From Anaerolineae bacterium (GTDB lineage Bacteria; Chloroflexota; Anaerolineae; Anaerolineales; Villigracilaceae): 44,799 bases of DNA. Below are positions 39,989 to 44,799 of this stretch, in pieces. Position numbers and translations under genes: made by a program. Each line of letters starts with the position of its first letter. Position 1 is the first letter of the stretch. The DNA lies in assembly GCA_018645405.1 (NCBI GenBank), contig JABGOQ010000055.1, positions 1 through 44,799 on the forward strand, read 5' to 3'. Under the pieces are notes generated by a model that was not told where the DNA came from, did not search any database, and saw nothing but the letters and a program-made list of their open reading frames with translations.

Positions 39989-41406
39989 TGTCAACATTAA
40001 TTCAAAACGGAACAATAATCACAGCCTCTGAAACTTTTAAAGCGGATATTTTGATAGAGGACTCTGGACGCATCTCTGCCATTGGACGCGATTTACACGC
40101 TCCCAAAGCGGAGCGAATCGACGCAACCGGGAAGTTGCTACTGCCTGGGGGCGTGGATCCGCACACACACTTCGATCTGCCAATGTTTGGCACAGTCTCA
40201 TCTGACGACCATTACACGGGTCATAAAGCCGCAGCTTTTGGTGGCACGACGACTGTGATCGACTTCATCAACCAAGACTTCGATTCGCTTAAGCAATGTG
40301 TAGACGCTTGGCATAAAAAAGCTGACGACAAAGCCGCGATTGATTATTCTTTTCACATGAATATCGTCAATTTTAATGAAAAGATAGCTAAAGAAATCCC
40401 CAGTTTACTGGATGAAGGTATCACAACCCTGAAAATTTTCACAGCCTATAACGGCGTTTTACGGATTGGCGATAATAGTATTTTCAAGGTTCTGCGAACA
40501 GCAGCCGAAAATGGGATGCTGACTCTGCTCCACGCCGAGAATGGGGATGTGATCGAGACTCTCGTTGACGATGCATTGAAGGCGGGTAACACGTCAACGG
40601 AGTGGCATGCTTTAACGAGACCAAGTTGGGGCGCAGGCGATGCTATTTTAAGGGTAGCAGGTATGGCACAAGCAGCGGACGCGTCGCTATATATCGTCCA
40701 CATGAATACTGCCATTGGGGCAGATATGCTCAAATATTCCCGCGAGCAGGGAGTCAAGATCATGGGAGAAACCTGCCCCCAATATTTATTTTTCACTATC
40801 GATAATATGCGTCAACCCGATGGTGCGAAATGGGTTTGTTCTCCACCGATGCGTAACAAAACAGATAATGCGCGGCTCTGGCAAGCAGTTGAACGCGGTG
40901 AAATGCAGACGATTGGCACTGATCATTGCCCATTTTTCTTCGACGGTACGCAGCCGATACTTTATGAAGGGCAGGAGATTGCAATCTCCGGCAAGGAGTT
41001 GGGTGTCGAAGATTTCACCAAAACCCCGAATGGATTGCCTGCTGTGGGCGACCGCCTGCCCGTGATGTGGACGGAAGGTGTTGTCAAGGGGCGCATCACG
41101 CCGAACCAATTTGTGGCGATGAATAGCACGAACCCCGCCAAGATTTTTGGCATGTATCCGCGTAAAGGCGCGCTGCTCCCCGGCTCAGATGCGGATATTG
41201 TGATTTGGGACCCCGAGCGTAAAGTGACGCACGGTGTGGCGATGTCGCATCAGCGAACGGATTACAATTTGTTTGAGGGCTGGGAATTGACAGGGTATCC
41301 CGAAAAGGTCTTCTTGCGCGGCGAGCTCATTGTTGACGGTGATGAATGGCTTGGCAAGCGAGGGGAAGGGGAGTTCATAAAGAGAAAAGAAGGAGAGATA
41401 CTGTAA
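39988..41406 (+). CDS. hydA: Dihydropyrimidinase / hydantoinase
   Basis: 472 residues, an amidohydrolase of the cyclic amidase group. The metal ligands are seen: His59 and His61 in PGGVDPHTHFD, the lysine to be carbamylated Lys149 (TTLKIFTAYNG), His182 (LLHAENGD), His238 (YIVHMN) and Asp312 (GTDHCPFF). The pattern fits D-hydantoinase or dihydropyrimidinase, which opens dihydrouracil or hydantoin rings. No other pyrimidine-degradation gene is in the window, so the real substrate may differ. It is coupled to the DUF2270 gene and followed at once by the carbonic-anhydrase-like gene. Confidence 0.92.
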   Translation: MSTLIQNGTIITASETFKADILIEDSGRISAIGRDLHAPKAERIDATGKLLLPGGVDPHTHFDLPMFGTVSSDDHYTGHKAAAFGGTTTVIDFINQDFDSLKQCVDAWHKKADDKAAIDYSFHMNIVNFNEKIAKEIPSLLDEGITTLKIFTAYNGVLRIGDNSIFKVLRTAAENGMLTLLHAENGDVIETLVDDALKAGNTSTEWHALTRPSWGAGDAILRVAGMAQAADASLYIVHMNTAIGADMLKYSREQGVKIMGETCPQYLFFTIDNMRQPDGAKWVCSPPMRNKTDNARLWQAVERGEMQTIGTDHCPFFFDGTQPILYEGQEIAISGKELGVEDFTKTPNGLPAVGDRLPVMWTEGVVKGRITPNQFVAMNSTNPAKIFGMYPRKGALLPGSDADIVIWDPERKVTHGVAMSHQRTDYNLFEGWELTGYPEKVFLRGELIVDGDEWLGKRGEGEFIKRKEGEIL

Positions 41407-41407
41407 A

Positions 41408-41779
41408 ATGTCAGGAAAAACTACAGACGCTATTGTTGTACATTGTATTGATTTTCGTTTGCAAAAATATCTTGATCCGTGGTTGCAGAAAAATATTGGG
41501 CATGATAATTTTGATCGAGTTTCGCTAGCTGGATGTGTTTTCGATTTTTATGCTGTTTTACGGCAAGTGGAAATTTCAGATAGATTACATGATATTAACA
41601 GAATTATCCTTATCAACCATGAGGATTGTGGAGCGTATGGAGCGGAAGGGAATTACGCACGTCATAAATCTGACTTGGAAGAAGCAGAGCGAAAGCTGGA
41701 AGCTTTATTCCCCCATTTGAAAGTGAAAACGTATTACCTGCATTTAGATGGGGAGTTTGAGCAACTTTCTCAAACGTAA
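41408..41779 (+). CDS. Short beta-carbonic-anhydrase-like protein
   Basis: 123 residues. The zinc motifs of beta-carbonic anhydrases are present: HCIDFR (Cys13-x-Asp15-x-Arg17) and NHEDCGAYG (His71-x-x-Cys74). The protein is much shorter than the usual ~200 residues; the N-terminal helical arm and the C-terminal part are missing. A strong AAGGAGA precedes the ATG, and a strong terminator follows, so it is an intact small gene and not a fragment. It may be a small relative with bicarbonate or another zinc-dependent role. It forms the end of an operon with the dihydropyrimidinase, whose pathway releases CO2. Confidence 0.7.
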   Translation: MSGKTTDAIVVHCIDFRLQKYLDPWLQKNIGHDNFDRVSLAGCVFDFYAVLRQVEISDRLHDINRIILINHEDCGAYGAEGNYARHKSDLEEAERKLEALFPHLKVKTYYLHLDGEFEQLSQT

Positions 41780-41780
41780 A

Positions 41781-41818
41781 AAAAGAGCAATGCACCCAAA
41801 AGTGCGTTGCTCTTTTTT
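41781..41818. terminator. Bidirectional terminator
   Basis: AAAAGAGCAATGCAC pairs with GTGCGTTGCTCTTTT (one wobble) around a 6-nt loop, with A- and T-runs outside. It serves the carbonic-anhydrase-like gene and the convergent SAM hydrolase gene. Confidence 0.9.
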
Positions 41819-41835
41819 TGTTCTTATTGCTCAAA

Positions 41836-42627
41836 TTAACTAGAAGGGGAAATTACCACTTCGACCAAATCGCCTACTTTTGCGTCCACTCTTTTTTCTG
41901 CATTTCCGTTTACAACCGCGATTTCGAGATAGCCTTCACTGTCTTTTAGCGCGACCAAATCGCCAACCTCATGATGTCCGTAGGATTTTGAGATGCTGTC
42001 AATTTCTTGACCCAGGATATTGACTTTTGCTTCGCCTTTAATTCTATCGGTATGTAGATCTGTGCGTAGGTTGCCGAAAGTGTCGATCAGGCTGATATGC
42101 GCGTTCCAGCCAGAATCTGTTTTCTCGGGTTTTGAGAAGGGTAGCAGAATAGGATCGTCTATTGGCTTTCCTAGATTTTTTAGGGGGACACTCGCTGCAA
42201 GATGCGCCCCAACCGGAGCGAAGATGTCGCGCCCGTGGAAGGTGCTGGTGACCTGATTGAGCCAATATTCACGTTTATTTAGTTCGACGAATTTTAACGG
42301 AAGTTGTTTTTCTTCGGCATCCTGTATGAGTAACGTGAGCAAGCCGTTATCAGGTGCGACGTAGAGTTGTGTCCCCAATTGTGCGGCAATCGCTCGTCGA
42401 TGTGTTCCTACGCCCGGGTCAACCACCGCGACGTGGATCGTCCCATCCCCAAAAAAAGGAGCAACGCGAGAAAGTGTGATAGCACCTTGAATCAGATTTT
42501 GGGGTTGAATCTGATGAGAGATATCTGCGATTTGGACTGTTGGGCAAATGCCCCAGATAACGCCTTTCATTACGCCGACGAATCCGTCTTGGGTCCCGAA
42601 ATCAGTTAGAAGAGTGAGTACGCTCAT
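41836..42627 (-). CDS. S-adenosyl-L-methionine hydrolase / hydroxide adenosyltransferase (DUF62)
   Basis: 263 residues in two domains: N-terminal TLLTDFGTQDGFVGVMKG and a C-terminal beta-barrel (from about 175). The catalytic Asp-Arg-His set of the hydroxide adenosyltransferases is present: Asp70 in VAVVDPGVGTHRR, Arg77 or Arg78, and His131 in TSTFHGRDIFAP. This favours SAM hydrolysis to adenosine and methionine rather than halogenation. AAGGAGAT precedes the ATG. It stands alone. The physiological role in bacteria is unsettled. Confidence 0.9.
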   Translation of the reverse strand: MSVLTLLTDFGTQDGFVGVMKGVIWGICPTVQIADISHQIQPQNLIQGAITLSRVAPFFGDGTIHVAVVDPGVGTHRRAIAAQLGTQLYVAPDNGLLTLLIQDAEEKQLPLKFVELNKREYWLNQVTSTFHGRDIFAPVGAHLAASVPLKNLGKPIDDPILLPFSKPEKTDSGWNAHISLIDTFGNLRTDLHTDRIKGEAKVNILGQEIDSISKSYGHHEVGDLVALKDSEGYLEIAVVNGNAEKRVDAKVGDLVEVVISPSS

Positions 42628-42701
42628 TTTTTATCTCCTTGATGTATACTTATTCAATAGTAGTATAAAGCATTTTGGCAGACAAGCCTTTGGAGGAATT
42701 T

Positions 42702-44799
42702 ATGCCCGAAGTTGAAAAAACACCTGCAAGTATTCTTTCTGAAATTCAGCAAGGGTTGAAAAAAACACAAGCTGAAGAGCGACTAAAGGCGATTGAGAAG
42801 CTAAGCGGATTGGCTTATAGTAGCGAGACGATTTTGCGCCAACTTGAAAAAATGGCAGCCAAAGATCGCAGTGCAGTCGTGCGCACAGCCGCTTTAAGCG
42901 CATTAGATTTGCCCGTGCATAGGCAGATTTTTAAGCGGATATCAAAGCTCCCGCAATCTATACGTGAAGTTTTGGTAAAAGAAATCCATCGCTGGGAGAA
43001 AGAAGGTTTACTAAAAGAAGAGGTTGCCGAGGCTTTGGAAAGACGTTATGCTTTTGATTTCAAGTTCTCTGCTAAGAGTAAGGTAGCTTCGCCTGTTCTT
43101 ACTGCTAAACCTGCAAAAGTTCCCCCTCCTAAACCTTTAAAACCCAAGAAGCCAAAGCGATCTCTGGCGCAAGTTTTATTTAGCGAATCCAGTATTAAGA
43201 TCGCTTTATATTTGGGGGCGTTTTTTGTAATTGCAGCAGCATTGATTTTTGCCGCTGCGATTGAAGAACTGCGATTACCGATTCTTTTATTTGTGACGAT
43301 AGGGTTTTTATTGGGCGCGCTTTCTCTTAAAAAAAGATTGCCGCAACCTAGCTTTACGCTTTTTATTGTTTTCTCTACGCTTTTAGCTGTGGATGCTGGT
43401 GTTCTCTCTGATATGCTCAACCTTCGTGGTGACGCGAATCATTTTTATTGGGCGGTTGTCTTTTTCTTTATCGCCGCTGTATGGGGATTTAGCATTTGGT
43501 TTTATCAATCTCGTTTTTTTAGTGTGATGGCATTTGGTGCATTACTGTTGAGTGTGCTTAACTTTGCTGACCCATTTGATGTGCCGCCCGCCTTAGATGC
43601 TTTGTTGATTTCTCTTGCTGCCTGGGGAGCATTGCTTGGTGTTAAACTTTTAATAAAATGGAAGGACAAAAGTTTTGCAAAGCCTCTTTTCTTTGCCATC
43701 CAAATTTCCTTAGTAAGCGTTCTTCTAATATCCTTTTTTTCCTTGCCCTTTATGGAATCCCGTTGGAGCGATGGCTGGTGGTTTGCTGGCGGGCTGACGT
43801 GGCTTCTGATTGCTGCAGCATTTATCTACAGCAACATGATCTGGCAGATGCCAATCTTCCCCTATTTGGCTGTTGGCGCACTAATCCCTGTACTCTGGAT
43901 GATGGTCAATAGTTTTGGCGAGATTGCGAGCTCCATGCAAGTCTTCCTGGCTTGGTTTTGGGGAACTTTTTTTCTTGCTGCAAATGTTGCTTTTTCTGAT
44001 TTCATCAAATCAGAAAAGTGGAAGAAATATAGTTTGCCATTTCTTCTTGGATCTGGGGTTATTTTTACAGGGGCATTATCTTTGGCCTCTATTCGAGCCT
44101 TTGACGTAGACCATACTACCCCTCTTTTCTTGGTCTTGATAGGGATTGCGATTAGCTACGTAGCTTTCCATATTTACAGACCACAACTTATCTTTTGGTC
44201 TATTTCCTTGACCTCAGTCACCATCGCGTATTTCTTCTTTTTTGAACTCCCCTTCATGGAGAATATCGAGTTTTTTATCGGATATAAGCTTGCTTTAGCG
44301 AGTCTTTTGCTTCTTCTGCCTGATTCTCTTTTACCGCGCGAGACAAAAGAGAATCCTTGGAGAATTCCATTGCAAATTTTGGGTGGCTTAATGACATTCT
44401 CTTTTATGATAACCATTTTGGAAGGAAGAGAAACTGATTTACAAGCCGCGTTACTCTTTGGTCTGATGGCGGTATTTTTCTTTTTCTATGCAATGCGCCT
44501 GCGCGTTTATCTGGCGTATATCGCAACAACTTTTCTCGTGCTTGCCATATTCTTTGCAAGCGAAATTTATGGCTCTGATCTATGGTTGCCTGCCTTAATG
44601 ACATTAGCTGTAATTTATTACGGTCTTGGTCTTTTATTAAAAAAACAGGAAAAGTGGACAAAGGTCTTCCGTTTCAGCTGTCTTATTCTTGGTAGTCTTC
44701 TTGTATTCACGGGGTTGGTAGATGCTCAAGCAGGAACGGGATGGTACAAGGGCTGTTCAGTTCTGGAGTATTCCTTCGTAATTAAGGACGTATTCAAGC
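42702..44799 (+). CDS. Large multi-pass membrane protein, DUF2157-like N-terminus (3' end missing)
   Basis: The frame starts at the ATG at 42702 (TGGAGGAATTT upstream) and stays open to the last base, so at least 699 residues are encoded and the end lies outside the window. Residues 1-125 are helical and soluble; the stretch REVLVKEIHRWEKEGLLKEE and following resembles the 'tail-anchor' motif of DUF2157 proteins. A Lys/Pro-rich linker follows (about 126-150), then about 18 hydrophobic helices. No transport or catalytic motif is seen. Codon use matches neighbours. Function unknown, maybe a polytopic sensor or scaffold. Confidence 0.7.
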   Translation, partial: MPEVEKTPASILSEIQQGLKKTQAEERLKAIEKLSGLAYSSETILRQLEKMAAKDRSAVVRTAALSALDLPVHRQIFKRISKLPQSIREVLVKEIHRWEKEGLLKEEVAEALERRYAFDFKFSAKSKVASPVLTAKPAKVPPPKPLKPKKPKRSLAQVLFSESSIKIALYLGAFFVIAAALIFAAAIEELRLPILLFVTIGFLLGALSLKKRLPQPSFTLFIVFSTLLAVDAGVLSDMLNLRGDANHFYWAVVFFFIAAVWGFSIWFYQSRFFSVMAFGALLLSVLNFADPFDVPPALDALLISLAAWGALLGVKLLIKWKDKSFAKPLFFAIQISLVSVLLISFFSLPFMESRWSDGWWFAGGLTWLLIAAAFIYSNMIWQMPIFPYLAVGALIPVLWMMVNSFGEIASSMQVFLAWFWGTFFLAANVAFSDFIKSEKWKKYSLPFLLGSGVIFTGALSLASIRAFDVDHTTPLFLVLIGIAISYVAFHIYRPQLIFWSISLTSVTIAYFFFFELPFMENIEFFIGYKLALASLLLLLPDSLLPRETKENPWRIPLQILGGLMTFSFMITILEGRETDLQAALLFGLMAVFFFFYAMRLRVYLAYIATTFLVLAIFFASEIYGSDLWLPALMTLAVIYYGLGLLLKKQEKWTKVFRFSCLILGSLLVFTGLVDAQAGTGWYKGCSVLEYSFVIKDVFK

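Noticed and set aside
42700-42903. Minus-strand 67-codon frame
   Set aside because: It is the shadow of the large plus-strand membrane protein that starts at 42702.

Overview
The window looks like a chromosomal segment of a Chloroflexota bacterium, most likely of the Anaerolineae. That placement is an inference from gene content and from small dispersed palindromes, not from a marker-gene tree. Base composition and gene style are even throughout. No prophage, transposase, CRISPR array, rRNA or tRNA was recognised. Most features are housekeeping genes in short operons, with small intergenic repeats between them.

Layout. 1-0.64 kb: end of an anti-sigma kinase and an anti-sigma antagonist (partner switching). 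0.67-6.3 kb: SLC13-type carrier with TrkA-C domains, two-subunit Fe-S L-serine dehydratase, MFS carrier, PuuD-like amidotransferase. 6.4-11.1 kb: secreted lipoproteins, a YciI-like protein, tryptophanase, and a small membrane protein next to a further lipoprotein. 11.1-11.5 kb: non-coding, with a foldback repeat and the nuo promoter. 11.5-20.6 kb: complex I membrane-arm operon nuoA-H-J-K-L-M-M-N, closed by a strong bidirectional terminator. 20.7-21.6 kb: tandem universal stress protein. 22.0-24.4 kb: Fo part of ATP synthase (atpI-B-E and a fused b-delta gene). 24.5-27.7 kb: murE, a small membrane protein, an MFS carrier. 27.9-30.5 kb: rpsO-pnp. 30.7-34.6 kb: an ECF sigma / zinc-finger anti-sigma operon whose other members are two related TIM-barrel hydrolase-like lipoproteins and a four-helix membrane protein. 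34.8-38.2 kb: HEAT/AlkD-like protein, archaeal-type ProRS, LOG-like protein and MazG-like pyrophosphohydrolase, separated by palindromic repeats. 38.4-41.8 kb: unknown protein, DUF2270-DUF2179 membrane protein, dihydropyrimidinase, a short carbonic-anhydrase-like protein. 41.8-44.8 kb: SAM hydrolase (DUF62) and a very large membrane protein running off the end.

The most interesting signal is in complex I. There are two NuoM genes in tandem, and the lateral helix of NuoL carries a tandem ~27-residue repeat. This is what a complex with a fourth antiporter-like subunit ('2M' complex I) should show. The second NuoM has lost the TM7 lysine that is essential for pumping in canonical NuoM, while keeping the TM5 Glu, TM8 Lys and TM12 Glu. 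The nuo genes for the peripheral arm (B, C, D, E, F, G, I) and the F1 genes of ATP synthase are absent, so both machines are split over the genome. Several genes (atpI, the SLC13 carrier, murE and others) have a -10 element 6-9 nt before the start codon, which suggests leaderless mRNAs.
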